Part shown: positions 1 to 14,279 of the stretch, one piece after another
Layout of the letters: each line of letters starts with the position of its first letter
Numbering within the stretch: position 1 is the stretch's first letter
DNA from: Marisa cornuarietis
Lineage: Eukaryota > Mollusca > Gastropoda > Architaenioglossa > Ampullariidae
DNA: 64,000 bases
NCBI GenBank assembly: GCA_004794655.1
Contig: SMMW01000147.1
Coordinates: 1,796,001-1,860,000 of the forward strand
Direction: 5' to 3'
Translations under genes and position numbers: made by a program
The notes under the pieces: generated by a model
Databases searched by the model: none
Told to the model about the DNA's origin: nothing
The model's input: the letters and a program-made list of their open reading frames with translations, nothing else

Positions 1-3000
1 TAAAGAATTTGTTTCCCGAGGTGGAATGGCGCCGATGGTGAAAGACAGTACTCGATCTCTGACGTTGTCTGTTGGGGAAGAAAGCAAGAATCACTTATAA
101 AAACAATTTCTCTTAGAGGTTATTGATGATGATCTATCATTTGCGATCTTTCCTTAAACGGAGCAAAGCAGAAGTCACATCTAGGGACCAGTGAATGCTC
201 GTGCTAGAGTCATCAGTTTATTCTCAGTTGTCTCGCAACTGTTATCATGAAATTACTGATGTAATACATGTTTATACATTAAAATAATAAATCAAGTTAA
301 AAGGGAATCCTTTTGAATGTATAAATTGATTTGCAGTGTTTTGGTCACTAAGCTAAAAATATCTCGGTAACTTCCTCTTGCAGGCTCCTATAAGATACGT
401 TCCCACCACAAATACCACATCCAGATTGTCGACCCAAAATATCGTATAATTAAAATATTAAAAAGGACCTTATGGCAATGACTTGATAATATCTGTCATG
501 TGTAAGATTTTGATGGAGATGACTGGACTGGAGATGACATGTTCTCTTTTAATGGTCAGGCAACACCTTCTCCTGTCACACAGCGCTAAGCCCCTACTTT
601 CAGAGAAAATTGTTTAGTTAGACAGCACTAACTCTTATAAATGCGAAAAGTCATATCACATAGGCCATATCACAAACAAGAAAAAACGTGATTCGAAGAA
701 AGACGGCTGGGAAAATACTTATTCCAGATAAAATAAAAATTCTATATATAGAAAATTATTCTGTAGTTCATTGGTTGTCGACATTGAAAACTTCACACAA
801 CAACAACAAAGAAATAATAATAATAATAATTCCCGACACGGAGGCGAGCTCAATGTGCTTTAAAAAAACAAGGGGCAGTAGGCAGTGATGCTGTATGACA
901 GAGACAGGCATAACAGTCAGACAAACATACATACATAAACACATGAACAGTGAACATTACTAAGAACATGAAGGAGTAAGGTGGAGAAAGGAGCAGTCAA
1001 GGTAGCCCCATTACAGTAGGAATTCCCAAAGAGAGAGATTTTATGTCCAGACCGGAAAGCATGTAGTGTCCCCACTCTATGGAGAGACAGAGGCACATCT
1101 GCTGTACTTTTAAGTTGTGTTTGATGCATCGAGTTCTAAAGCCATTTCAGTTTTTTTAGGGGGTCGTCAGAGAAATAGGTTCAGTAAACAGTGCGTTAGA
1201 TACGTGAGGAAACAATAGTAGTGACTTTTTACCCGTGAAAAAAATTAACATGCAAATACCGACCATGTAACTTTTATCGTAGTTTCGTAGATATGGGTGT
1301 GTGATGCAAGGACACTGTTTTCTGACCCAGGATTCAGACATTCGAGACCAACAACCCGTGACAAATTTGCTATTGCCCGAAACACAGATCAAATGACTAT
1401 GCATGGATCAAGAATAAAACGGGGCAAACTTGTCTAGTTTGAACCTATGACCTGGCTCGACTCTCTAATCTCTCTGTCAGGGCACCCTTGAGGAAAGTCG
1501 AAACCCAGGTCGACAGAGAAAGAACTGACTAGCGAACTAGAAGAAGATTGAACGACCCATACAGGGCCTCCATGCCACAGCACAGCAAAGGCCACTCTTG
1601 AAATCTTGCCAGTTGCTGCCTCCTCCAAGTTCCATATATATATATATATATAATATTTGGGATAAACCATAAGTAAATCCCTGTAGAAATTCTACTCGGA
1701 TATATCTATGAATAAATTTTGTAGCCTATATACATAATCTGTTAGAATACACTATGATTAACGCCTTGTGGCTAGCATACACCATGATGAAGCTCCTGTA
1801 GCTCAGCTACGATACACCTTGATCCTGTAGCAAGCTTGGGAGGCTTCACACAGTCTACTGAAAGGTCTTTTTCTAATAAAATAAATCGTGTTTCTATATT
1901 TGCGGGCATTAAAGTTTGCTAGCAAATATCTAGACTGTTTTCTTTTTCTGGTTTTCTTACTCTCTTTCTGTGTGTGTGTGTGTCTCAGCTATCTTGGTTT
2001 TCTCATCCCGGTATCGGCTCAAATTGCCGACCCCTTCTCTCGGCGCTGTGTTCGTTCTCTCTAAAGACGCCTGTAACCCCGACCTACAGTTTCTAGTGGT
2101 TGGCTGTAGCTAATCAACTTCCTCCTAGGCAAAGTCCGTCTGAAGGAAGTCGGCACTGCTTCCCTTTCCTGACAGTACTTAGCTAGCTTTGTATACGTTT
2201 GAAAAAGATTTTTTTACACTTAGTATTCTTGCAATAAAAGCCAGTCGCTCTATTCTACTAAAGCTTTGCTATGTTTGTCCTCTCTAGATGAATGGATGTG
2301 TGTGTGTGTGTGTGACAGAGAGAGAGAGAGCGTGTGCTTCTATATACCGTGCGTGTGGGTTACATCTGTGTGTGCGTGTTGCAAAGTTGTGTAAGGGGGC
2401 ACGCGCACGTAACTGTACACGCGGACGTGTGTAAATGTGTGTGCACGTGTATGCGAGTGTGTGTTCGTGCGTGTTCGAACCTTCTCGTCTCTTTCACCTC
2501 GTTGTTGTTGTTGTCATCGTCATTGCCCTTATCGAAACTCCTTGATTACCAGCTTAATTTCTAGCTTAATTACGTTCGCTCTTTATTTACATACCTGACT
2601 CGCAGTTTGATTTTCGCTGAGTACAGGTAAAGAGAATTTTCTGAAGTGTATACAGATCATATTCCTTATAAATAATTGAAAGGGGATCTCTGTTGTTATT
2701 GAGACGCAACTTGTTGATCTACACAATAGCAGCATCACATTAAAAGTTCTTTTCTCGAGCAGGAACTGAACATTTGTTTTCCACACACTGCTTCTGCTCG
2801 GTACCTGGAGTAAAACCCGCGACTCCCACCATGCACTTAGCTCCTCACCTCTTTAACTGTCTGCCATCCTCTCTTTCTTTCAGCTTGTTTTCACCGAATC
2901 GTCAAACCCTTCATACAAGGCGTTGTTCAGAGCTATTTCTATCTCTCTTCTCTATCAAACCTTCCATTATCGCTAGACCTTTCGGGTGACGACCTTGTCG

Positions 3001-6000
3001 ATACGTTTTGAGAAAGCTGATGATATTCTCCTCGGGTATTTTCAGTGTTTGTCTCTCCTCCTCCGGTTCAAATTCAAAAGGGGACCGTAACATGCACGAT
3101 AACAAACATTGGAGGATGCTGGCCTGGCTAAGACTAATTTGCTGGGCACGGCACCAGGGCAAAGGTCAGTCCGCGTCTCTAAGCTGTTACTTAAGCTGTC
3201 AAACGGCTGCCCACGTGACGCCAGCGCTGTAATTACTCCGCAGATTGATAAGGCGTCAGCCGCACGCCGCTTCTCATCCGCGGGAAACTCGCTTCCTTGT
3301 GCCCCGTCCGCGTGCCCCTTTTGCATGGCCCCTTCTGGCCCTTCATTCATCACGTAGTCGTCAGTCCCACTTACTGCAGTCATTTATTTACCGTTTTTGT
3401 TATTTGCTGCTCGGAAATCCGTGACCCGAGGTTGTGAAAAATAGCGCCGCTTGTTTGGGAGCGTGAGGACCACAGCGCATGGCACGCCATTCACACAGCA
3501 TCACGGTCTTCACGTGACCGGCTGCGCCTGCAGTGACTATGTAAACACAACCACTTGCTGATTATGTAACCTTTTTTAATATTCTCTGTTAAAAATAGTT
3601 TAAACGGTGGCTTGTAGCAAGACATAGTACTCTTCCTTAGTAACTTTTTTTTTCAAAATCTAAAGCCACGGGTAACATGTTATAACAGTACAAACTATAG
3701 AAACCAGACACGGTCTAGAAGCTTTCCGTTGACACATTTCAGACAAAATCTAGAACTAATTTCGACAAACTGCCTGGATTTGCATGGTGCGATCGCGCTT
3801 GCGCAAGAACACACACACAAACACATTGCCTCACTCTATTTATAGTATCAAGACTAGACGGTGACAGAGAGGACATTGTTAAAAGCACAAAGATATTTCG
3901 TGCTACTAATGTCTTAGGTTAATAAGTTGTACGACACCAATGAGTTAATTAAAAAATATCTTCTTGTTAGGTTATAATCATTTATTTGTAATGTTTTCGC
4001 TATATTGATAAAAAAGGAGTTATAGCATGTTACCCCTGGCTTTAGATTTTGTAAAACAAAAGGCTGGCAAGAGCACAATGTCTTGCTACAAGCCACTGTT
4101 TCAACTATTTTAATAGAGAAGATTTAAAAATGTTACAACAAGTATATATTTGTGGGTTACAAGCAAAAGATCAGTAACGAGTCACTGACCGCCATCTTGC
4201 TGCCCTGGCAGTGTTTCATGAACAGTCTGTGGGTGTTTCTTCGGCGACTGTCATCATTGTTTGTTTGTTGTCGTCCGAGTCACGAATGGAAAGTTTTCAC
4301 AGCCAGTCGACGCTAGACAGTTAGATAGATATGAGGCAACCACATAATAAATTGGCGACTTTGATCCATACACGTTTTTCATTTATTCCCACATTAATTT
4401 AGTGACTGTTCACAATATCCCCTGTTTTTTCCAACAATCACTTTCCTGTACTTTTAGTTCAATCTTCATGTTTAAGGGGGAATATTGTTGTGTATATTTA
4501 GCTTAGTTTTTACTGATTTTCAGATCCGTGCACACTTATGTGCATAGTGAGTAAATAATTATTCTAAACTTAATTCAGACTGTAAATGCTGTAAATGTTG
4601 TTATTTATTGTATTATGAACTATCTGCACATTGAAAGATATGTTCAAAGGTTCACAGAATTTTATTTAATTGTATATATCATGCCAGCATGCAAAAAATA
4701 TTAACAAGACGTCCTTTAACAGCAGACATAACATCGTGTCGAACAGTAAACAAAGCACACTAAAGAACATATTTTATTCTGTTCAAACTATTTTATGTCA
4801 ACTTACCAAGTAACTTCTCCATCAGCAGGAAATCATACATTATCGCTCAAGCACAAAATAATAATCATGCATAATGAGCAAATTATGCATAATGTCGCAT
4901 TTTACCTCTGAGAATAACTGCCTCTGTGGCTCAAATGTCTTCTGCCAAAGGTTTGGGGAAAAAGTAAATAAATTAATCAGCATTGGAAACAATATGATTT
5001 ATCGTGTGACATTTGTCTCAACAAGATAAACAACAGAACATTTTTCATAGATAATCCTGCACTATGCCTTTTCTAGAGAATCAGATAAGTCAGGAGTTAC
5101 AATGAGTAAAAAAATCAAGATCAGAGCCAGCATCCTATCTGTACATTATGCACATGTAGAAAGTATGCATGCATCCTGAAACTAAACACAGTCTACAAGC
5201 ACAAGAAAAATTGCACTGTGAATTGTCAAAAGGTTTTATGAATTTTTTCAAATCCACACAATACAGCAACGAAACTCAACTCTTTATGTTGGATTATCAT
5301 CACTTGGCTTTGCTGTCATCTGGCCCACGGGCTCCCTGGACCGTAACATGCTGTAAATTTTCTGTAAGCAAAGCCTGTAACATGAATTCATACAGACGTG
5401 TTTTTCTTGTTTTTCAACTTGCAGCTGCATTTTCCTTGAGCAAATTCTGGAATCATTAATTTTGCTTGATAAAAAGAACTTTATCTTAAATTTTTGTCAG
5501 CCATCACTATGTCACTGACGCTCATTCAGTCGTCAGTATGCAAGCTTAACATGTTCAGAGGTAAATGTTACGAGGACAGCCTTTGCCCTTTAATTTTACT
5601 TAACCTTTGCTGAAGAACTATCTCGCCTCCTTGAATATCTAGGAATTTGATATTCACAATATACAGTATGCAATCAGTGTTCGTGTGGCATTACAGTTTA
5701 TCACTATTAGCATCTGTGTTGAGTTTAGACACATTTTAGTCTTTTGCCGCCGCTTTATGTAAACTCTTCTCTTTCTTCTCGATGCAGCTTAGATATGTTT
5801 TCTTGTATTCTGTTTGCCTACCCGACACCACAAAAAGATAGGGCTGTAATTATAGGGCTATAATTAGCATTAACAACTCTAATAAGTTTTGACAACTGTA
5901 TGTCTACTTTCGAAGATTAATAGTTCCACCTTGGAAAGACCCTCGATTACTCATTACTGTTACCATTAACATCTCGTTACATCTGTTATCGGAGGAAGAT

Positions 6001-6940
6001 CATTCTTCCGTTGCTAATCTTCCAAAGAACACAGCCATTTCTCAGAAAAGGGGCACTCATGTCGTCACTAGAAGTTTGCCCTCAGAAACATTCATCAGCC
6101 CATGGCAGGCGCTATGAGAAGAACATTACTTATTCTTATCTGCAAGTCTTCGCTTCTTGAGATGCTTGGCAAACGAGCTGCAGGGTCGATGTGCTAACAT
6201 GTGCACAAGTGACTGGGGCGCAAAAATGGCCTGGATATTTTCCCGTTTTCCTGGCCTCCATTTACGGCTCAGGGCAGCGCCAGCGCCAATTACGCCCTCA
6301 TGTAGTATTACCTCCCTTAGGGGTTAGTGTAAGAGTCTTACGGATAATGCACTGACTCGTGCAACTTGTAACTTAATCATTTTCCAGATACCTGCTGGTA
6401 AAAACCACGTTCTTTAGCGCCTGCGTGTATGCTTGTGCGAGAGGAAGAGAGAGATGGGGTGAGTGAGTAAGTGTCTGGGAGAAGGTCTTCTTTCTATGGA
6501 CATCAGTGACACTCAGAACAAGCGAAACAAACTTAATGAGATTCTTGACGGAGCCGCTGAAGCACCTTCTTGGTGGCAGCAGTGAGGGTTGAGAAAAGCC
6601 ATCTGTGAGATGTATTGTCACCTTAGTCTCAACTTGAGCGTCAGGATGACACAGCAGACGGCAGCTGACATGGCAATATCAGTAGCAGGTGTCTATGGTG
6701 GGTAACCAGATCACACACCGAGACCAAAACCTCTGTGATGAACGCGTAGTTCCATGGTCCTACGTTTACTCAAAGAGCAGAGATGAACACGGCTGCACCT
6801 GATCCATTCGATCATGCAAGAAGCGGAAACAGAAAAAGTACCAGTGAATACTTCTTCTCGCCCTGCTCCCTTCCATATTGCTTCAAGAGCAGAGCTCCAC
6901 CAAGGGTGTGAGCATCTGTCAAAGTAACTATACAACATCT
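1..6940. other. Intergenic or intronic sequence, no gene recognised
   Basis: I find no open frame with a recognisable domain in this stretch. The short frames overlap each other on both strands and lack paired splice signals. Visible content is simple sequence: a short (TA)n at about 1633-1652, GT then AG dinucleotide runs at about 2298-2330, and a GC- and CpG-richer patch at about 3090-3540 in AT-rich surroundings. A 12-bp perfect palindrome ATTATGCATAAT lies near 4884-4895, with a partial TGCATAAT copy just upstream. The CpG-richer patch could be regulatory or an unrecognised exon, but nothing decides it. Confidence 0.4.
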
Positions 6941-7022
6941 TAAGACTGCTCTAAACATAATCCAATTATAAACAAGTTATAACCAAATTTTAAAAACACA
7001 TGTACCAAAAACTCTACACGTT

Positions 7023-7055
7023 GATGTGTGTGTGTGTGTATTTGTGTGTGTGTGT

Positions 7056-7091
<36 letters not shown>
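7023..7091. repeat. (GT)n microsatellite
   Basis: About 70 bp of GT dinucleotides with a few interruptions (a TATTT and an AG step). Frames of Cys-Val or His-Thr runs on either strand here are repeat translations, not proteins. Confidence 0.95.
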
Positions 7092-7093
<2 letters not shown>

Positions 7094-10000
7094 AACCACA
7101 GGCAAACACAGTTTAAAATACAGCCTTTAAGAATATACCCACTAACATACACACGGAACCCCTACTTATGCACCATCACCCTGCACCTCATCCCCTTCCA
7201 AGTGACTCATTACATCTTAGAAAACATTCTCACGGCCTTCCCCCAATCACACACCCTGATCACAAACCACCCTACTCTCACACACCATCTCAGCCTGCCA
7301 CACAAACCGAAGCAGCAACAATCTGCGGAAGGAGAGAGTTTGATTCATTGAGACTTTAGTACCATAAGAGCTTCTCTCCACCAAGGATATAGAGAAGTGA
7401 ACAGTCATTTTACAGCACATAATAAACTTGCTGTAGACATTAGCCAAGACACAAATTCATTCAAAATGACGTTTGTCTGTAACTTCCGATATGTCTGCAC
7501 ATTGTTCAGGATCCGCTGCATTATTCTGTTATAACATGCATAAAATAGGCGAGGTACCGCTACATTATTATTGTAATATGACTTGAGTGTCTTCTCAGTG
7601 CTTGAGGGTCAAGTCAAGAAAACTTTTTCTACTGCATTCTAAGAATTAGTTTTACCAATCGAATTATGTTTCTTGCCAGCGACGCTGTACTGTTTGACCT
7701 CCCCACTCTCTCTCTCTCTCTCTTTCACACACACATACGCACGCATGGACACACGCACACACTTCCACCCCTACCCCGCGGTAGGTTCTCGTACCACGTT
7801 GTTAACTTGCGTCTTCGCTGCACAACAACAGACACTACACAGCCTGAACTGTAATAACACCATCTTGACCATGTTGACTCAGCTAGCAGGTCCGACGACA
7901 ACAACCAGTGCAAATCAAGCTCTTGAGTACCTGTGAGACAGTCCTCGCACATTTTACTGCTCGAGTCTCTGAGCCCCTAGCCAACCCCCCCCCCCCATTC
8001 AGCCCCACTCTTTACGGTTGTTGATCAATAGATTTTTGGAGGGAAGCGCTCCGTATGGCCAGTAACAAGCACGCAATCCTCTATGACTTTCGACCTTCAG
8101 TGATAATTCGCGATGTCTGCACGGCAACGCTGCTCTCCATGTCGGCAGGAGACCACCACGGAGCCCATTTGCAGGTTGTTTCCCCTGAAATCCTCGCGAC
8201 GCCATGCATGCTTAATGGAATCATGTTGTCGTCTCCGTCTTTAACGCGACTCTCAGCTCTTCTGGATTCACCAGTCATCCCTACTAAAACGCAGAGCTGA
8301 AGAAACAACCAAACCCGATAGAGGATGGGAGGGACTGAATCACCCGTGTGCCTTCCTTCAGCTGGTCGGATGTCTTTGTGTGTTTTTCTATGTACACAAA
8401 CGGACAGGTTCATAGATGCTGCAGTTTTTTAATGCATACGTAGACAAGAGCATGTGGAAAACAATAAAAGTGAGTGCTTCACCGTGTCTAAGGCACGTGG
8501 AAGGCAAAACTGTCCTGTACCGTTTATGAGTTAAGAAGTTCCTGGGTGATCAGGAAGTGGGGTAGTTAATCTAGCCACAAACCAAAGCAGGTCTCGAACT
8601 AGTGACCTTCTATTTTACAGTCGAGCAGACTAACTCGAAGGATCCATAATCCTCCCCCCCCCAGCCATCGCCCCCGCTCGTCTCCACGACGTGTGGTGGT
8701 CTTTGAGGTGCTGGACAGGTACTGATGCTAACTTTATACCTTATTGATGGTGTCACAAATTATTACAAAACTCAAATCACAAAAACCGGTGTAACACTGA
8801 TTGTTATAACGTAGAATAATATGTAATTCTATGATTGATTAAAAAAAAAGAATACGGATATAAGGTGTTTCTGACTGATTGTTACCAGGTGGAAAAAAGT
8901 TTTGTTCGGAGATTTCGAGACTCCAGAACCTTTATTGAAAATATTGGCGTGCATCCGAGAAGAAATCTGACTGGGCACGAGTGTGTCCCTTAAATAGCTC
9001 TTTTACGCGTGAAGATAAAAAACGATATCGCCCATCTTTCAAGAACAGGAACCTGGGCTGTCTATAACTTGCCCCGAAGTGAAATGACGGCAGGCCCGTA
9101 GCAGGTGATGTGATTAAGACTCCAAATAACTGACGGCGCAAGCGGCTTTTACGAACAGTTCAGCAGCAAGTGTTTTGCGCTCCCTCTGGCGAGACTTCAC
9201 TACATGAATAATAGACTTTACCCAACCACGGCAAAGGTCAGATACCAGACGCTTACGGATCAGAGCCGATAACAAGGACTGAATAACACTCAGACTCCAT
9301 ATTTTTACACTCATTACATTCCAACAGTGCCTGGATATTTATTTTAAACTAGACATTTCCGTTAAATGTTCATATTGTGAAAATTGTCAGTTTTTCTTAT
9401 TGAATTGTTAATAAATAGTAAAGAAACAGCATCTGTAGTCTTACGGTTAGGACGGTGATCGCAATTCGTTTATGCATCAACTAAAAATGTTAGAACAGAC
9501 AGAATTCAGAAGGTGATGGACAGGCTGCAATAGTTAACCATGTGGACATGTGAATAGTTAGTTATGTGAGGACAGGCGATATAAGCACCTAAACGTATCA
9601 AGATGATCTTTAAGTTGTAGCAGTCAGTGAGTCTGAAAGCCAGGCAGTGAAAACAGTATTTTTGGCAATATGGTCCTCTCTGACCCTTACGACGATGTAT
9701 TTCTTTCTCAGGCATCCGCGCAAACTTATCACTTAGACCGGACCGTGGTGATCGGGGCTGGGGTAGCTTGGGGCAAGCGCGTGACTGTGAGCCAGGGGCA
9801 GCCCTCAGGGTGGGACCAGGAGCACGTGAATGGTGAGGGAACATGGTGATGTCTGCCACTGTGCCTGCATGTTTGCCATGCTGACCACGAGGTCGTCAAG
9901 CCACAGTTTCGCTCCATTTCCTGTTTCTCCGCAGGCCTGTCCGCTCCCAGACGTGGCCAACTTCACTGTGAACACAATCAGTCTCGGAAGAAGGCGGATC

Positions 10001-12977
10001 ATTCAAGACTAATCAAGGTTGAGGCTTCGCTATCCTGTAATTAATTCTTATCTCGCTTCGTGCTATCGTTTTAAATATTCAAAAAATATTATCAATCAAG
10101 TTGTCTTTTAATTAAATGTTCTTAGTTTTAAAAAATCGTATTTATGATTGATATAAACCTTTAATAAATAAAGCTATGCTACAATTTGTTTAACATTACA
10201 TACTAGGTATTATAATAATGAAACAATTACTCATTAAACAGGAGCCCCAATAGTTGTGTATTAGAACCACATAAACGACAAACTAACAGCAAAGCTAGAC
10301 GAACAAAAAAACAAGTGATAAAATTCATATAAGCAGCAGACGATACTATGGTACAATTAAAACCTTTAACTAAAGGTGTCTGAATTAACACTCTGAACCA
10401 ACATTAAAAGAGGTCGTGGGGTGTAAATTTCTTTTGAAAGATTCTCACTCTCGAGATACACACCCAGAAACATCACTATGCAGCCTACCCCCCCCCCAAC
10501 TCAAACCAAAAAAAGTAATAACAGTACAGACCCCAGGGTTGTACGTGGATACGCTTACAGTGTGAAAGTCTCAGCCAATGGGAGAGCTGGAATCACATGT
10601 TAATTAAGCGTATCACACACGTGACCTCTCGATTTTTGACCTCTTTCTGTGCATGTGATGTCTGTAGGCGTGTATCTCGAGAATAGAAGAGGAGTATTGA
10701 CTCAGATGTTGGGAAATAGTATCTTGCACTTAAGCTTTTCCCAGTTATTAAGAAAAAAAAACGCACTCTACTGGACCCTTAAATTATTCCTCTAAGAATC
10801 GAGTTTACCCCTACAGACATGCAACACCTTTGGATACAGCAGACATGCAACACCTCCTGTATCTCTTCTTTCCTAACTTTTTAAAATGAACGTCCGACAC
10901 ATTTTATAATATCATATGACAGTTACACAGAGATAATGTATTCACGCATGTGCGTGTGCGTACGTGTGTGTATATGCTAGCAAGCGAGAGAGAGAAAGAG
11001 AACGCTGTAATATCTACTGTCAGCTCTCAAGCGGCTGGAATCACTAATATATCCTCCTATGCTCCCCACGAAACAAGCTCGTTTAGTTTAAACATCGAAA
11101 CGATTAGATGATAATACCCAGACAGCGGGTTATCTACCCAACCCTGTCTTTTGGCGATTGTTGTAAACAGACGCCATCACGGTTGGGATCTGGGCAAAGC
11201 TGGGGGGGAGCTTGAGGCTGTTCTTAGATACCAGAGAGCCATCAGTCATTGTTAATGGAGCTGTAGCGTGGCCCAGACCTCTTGTCCTCAATGCTCCAGA
11301 GGCTGGTGCTGCCCTCTTGCACCGGGCTCTGCCCGCACTCCCTCAGTGGCGATTTTGGAAGAATGTAAACATGCACACCATCGAGCGCAGCCTTGTTCTC
11401 CGGCACTCTCTCGGGTGTTGTTCACTCAAGTTAAACCTCGGGTTTGTGTAAGGGACGCTGCCGATGACATAATAGCTGTAAGTTCGGGGTCAACGATGAA
11501 GAAGGGAATATTAACGGTGGAGCTGAGCATCAACAGTTTGTTTAGTGTTGTTGATGGTAAAGGTTGATGGTAATAGCTTGTCGTTGAAACCAGCAAAGCG
11601 ATTTTCCCAAGGTGCATCTTGATATGATGCTCGTGACACTGAAACTCGTAAACAACGTGAATCTACGACGGCTTGTTCAGCTCCACGGAGCGCCCTCCTG
11701 TCACGGGTCAGCTGATGTAGACAATCATTTCGACATTTAATGAATCCGCCTCTCACACCCAACCATGCGCTGCCGTAAAACAGGTTTGGACACCGAAAGA
11801 ACTGCTGACCTCCAGCGATGTTCCTGATAAACCTGCCTTTTCCCCCTGGATTCAGCGGCAGGAGTGGGGTAAACGTTCTGCTTGATCAGCAAGGGAGCTC
11901 ATTTGGTCATGTGATGTTTAGCTGTGCGTCTGTGGCAGCTATTGTATATACATATATACATATATACTGTCAGTCACAGCTATTGCCAGTCGCACCTGTT
12001 GTAGAGACGTATATAGAGCCAGTCGAGGGGCATTTCACATCCACAGCCCAGTCCTATACGTCTATATACCGTAAAAGTACAAGGCTCATGAAATCTGCTG
12101 TAGTTTCAGGACTACAGGCAGTCAATGGATGACACAGTCAAGTCTGTATTCTTGGCTCCTGGAACGTGGCCGTAGGTTTGTCTGATTATAACCAGACCTT
12201 CACACCTCTACAGCTCATCCGTAACATAACCTGATATTCACACACCTCTACATTACAGCCATAATCTCACCTCCACACACACGTCTGCAGCACACCCATT
12301 ACATGCCATATGATGCTGTACCGTCTGTAATGATAGATATTTGCACTGGACATCAGGCTAAAACTAATGATCTTCGTCACATTGCACCAAGTCAGCCAGA
12401 AACATAATCTGATCAAAGAAGCTTGACAGACTGTCATCTTGTAAAAGTCGTACACATTTACGGCCGGAAAGGCGGCTGATATGTTGATGCAAAAAAAAGA
12501 GGAGGAAGGAAGTCCTTAATCAGTTGATGATAGTGGTCCACAAATGTGGAGTAGCTCTGGACAGACATCAAGGCCTGCTCACACTAACACTAAAAGCCTC
12601 TGTGGGATTGCAGTGCGAGCACTGGTGTTGTATCGAGCGGGCCACTGAAGGATAGATGAAGGCACAGGGGTGGGAGAATTCGTCTTTTCCTCGAACAAGC
12701 AGCTAAGACTGTATGACGGCTTTAGCAGTCTGTCCTGTAAATAAAATAAGTTTTAAAAAAAACACGAAAAAAAGGAGAAATTTTCGCAACACACATTCGT
12801 TTGAAATGCACTTAAAAGGGTAAAATAATTTTTTTTCGTAGGTCTCGGGGTTTTCTTTAATGAATCGATAATTTTGAAACTTGTGATGATCAGATTTTTA
12901 ATAATTTTAGGGAGTGCCCCTCGGACTTTTATAAAGGTATCAAATGCAAATAAAGAACAGTGGACCCAAGACGAGGT
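7092..12977. other. Non-coding sequence, no gene recognised
   Basis: No domain-bearing frame is visible. Overlapping frames of similar length on both strands near 8050-8410 and 9506-9990 have neither convincing splice sites nor recognisable motifs. Other content is a (CT)n(CA)n run at about 7707-7737, poly-C tracts at about 7985-7997 and 10489-10498, and a tRNA-like fragment listed separately at 8590-8640. Confidence 0.35.
8550..8642 (-). mobile_element. Possible tRNA-derived SINE head (tRNA-Tyr-like)
   Basis: Read on the minus strand, the stretch starting near 8640 resembles the A-box, anticodon and B-box layout of a tRNA. A GACTGTAAA segment recalls the Tyr anticodon arm. It is followed by AGGTCACTAGTTCGAGACC, which matches the pol III B box GGTTCGANNCC with one or two changes. 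There is no acceptor-stem complement, so it is not a working tRNA gene. A decayed SINE head is the simplest reading, but no second copy was found in the window. Confidence 0.35.
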
Positions 12978-13238
12978 CTGGGGCCAGTTGCATGACACAT
13001 TTCTAATTTTCAACACTTCTAGGCTTTAACTCTTTTTAGAAAGGCACAACACATTTTAAGAACTTTTTTTAAAAATAAGAAAACGCTTTTCAAATCACAT
13101 TTTCGTTTTCGTCAGCACATTTTTTGCGCAGAGCGTCTAAATGGAATACGAGCGATTTTTGGAAAATAAACAGTTTCTAGATTTCCTTCTTTAAAACAGT
13201 TTTAAGGTGTAGAAATATGTTGTGCAACTAGCCACTGG
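12978..13238. mobile_element. MITE copy 1 (family with GGGGCCAGTTGCACAACA ends)
   Basis: A 261-bp element bounded by inverted repeats. The left end reads CTGGGGCCAGTTGCATGACA and the right end, reverse-complemented, reads CCAGTGGCTAGTTGCACAAC. Inside, TTTCTAA-type and TTAAAAC-type motifs extend the terminal inverted repeat for about 30-40 bp. There is no coding capacity. It shares ends and internal order with the elements at 15388-15658 and 28942-29188, which makes it a non-autonomous DNA transposon family. It is the most diverged of the three. No clean target-site duplication is visible, so the superfamily is unknown. Confidence 0.75.
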
Positions 13239-13432
13239 ACGAAAGACACCCTACACTCACTGGACTGCTAACAAGTATTCAGCCGCTGGACCGCCCGACT
13301 GTTTGGCATTAAAGTGTTTCATAAATTCCCTGAAGAAAGAGACAGCAGCCTGGTGTCACCCATGGTCACGTTACCCATTCAAGTGTGAACGACTGTGCTT
13401 TTTTTTACAAATCTTTTCTTCCGACATTTTGT

Positions 13433-13460
13433 GTGTGTGTGTGGGGGGGGGGAGTAGTGG
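13433..13460. repeat. GT run followed by a long G homopolymer
   Basis: A short (GT)n passes into about ten consecutive G residues and then a GTAGTGGGG stretch. It is simple sequence and could form intramolecular G-rich structure. Confidence 0.7.
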
Positions 13461-14279
13461 GGTGTGTATGAAGGAGGGAGTGTGTGTGAAGTAGTGATAT
13501 CGCTCAGCCATGTCAGTTATTTCAGTCATCGTCTGTCACACGTCACCTCGTCAGTAAAATTTATCAAACTCGTAACTGTATTCTGAAACATCAAACAGCA
13601 CACAACTCAAAGCAATATATACACCATATATGTTATATATGCTGTTTATGCATATAGAGATATAATGTATTGTTACATACACAAGGAATTATTTACCGGT
13701 GTATGCACTTGTATTTTGTCACTATCAGAAATTAAATGAGGCTCTTTTTTCAAAATCCATTGCAGCTTTATCAATGCTGTTTCATTATAAAAGTAATTAT
13801 AGGAGCTTTATTAATGATAACGAATAATAATACGGAACTCATTTGAGACACTGTGGCTAGAATGAGTACACTTTTATCCCTTTTACGAAGACGAACTGGT
13901 GAGCAGGTCTGGTGTCAGCAGGTAAGCTGTTGGGATTAGGAAGCTCACAGCTGGATCTCAGAGAGTAGGCTGCTACATGAGCTACGTTAATAACTTGCTG
14001 AGGAATCGACGAGTGCAGGGCTACCTTGTGAGCATGCTAATCTCACGTAGCTGCCCCGCGTGAGACATGTGACCGCAGGGCATACATCCACCATCGACCG
14101 CGGGGATCTGCAACACAAACGGTGACTACTTAGAAGACCGAGCGACCGAGGGCAAACACGATCTCTCAGGGTGGAACGAGCAGTAAACGCTCGGAAACCC
14201 GCCCCGCCACAGCTCTACACTCCCCAAGGGAAAAATGGTCTCGCCTCCTTGCGGACAACAATGAGAAGATATACGCTAA

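Noticed and set aside
1430..1510. Possible tRNA-like head on the minus strand (ATAGGTTCAAACTAG)
   Set aside because: Only a partial B-box match; no A box and no second copy in the window.
7023..7351. Cys-Val-rich and His-Thr-rich frames over GT/CA tracts (also at 23611, 24114, 28014, 36281, 46271, 47522, 49011, 53160)
   Set aside because: Dinucleotide repeat translations; no support for coding.
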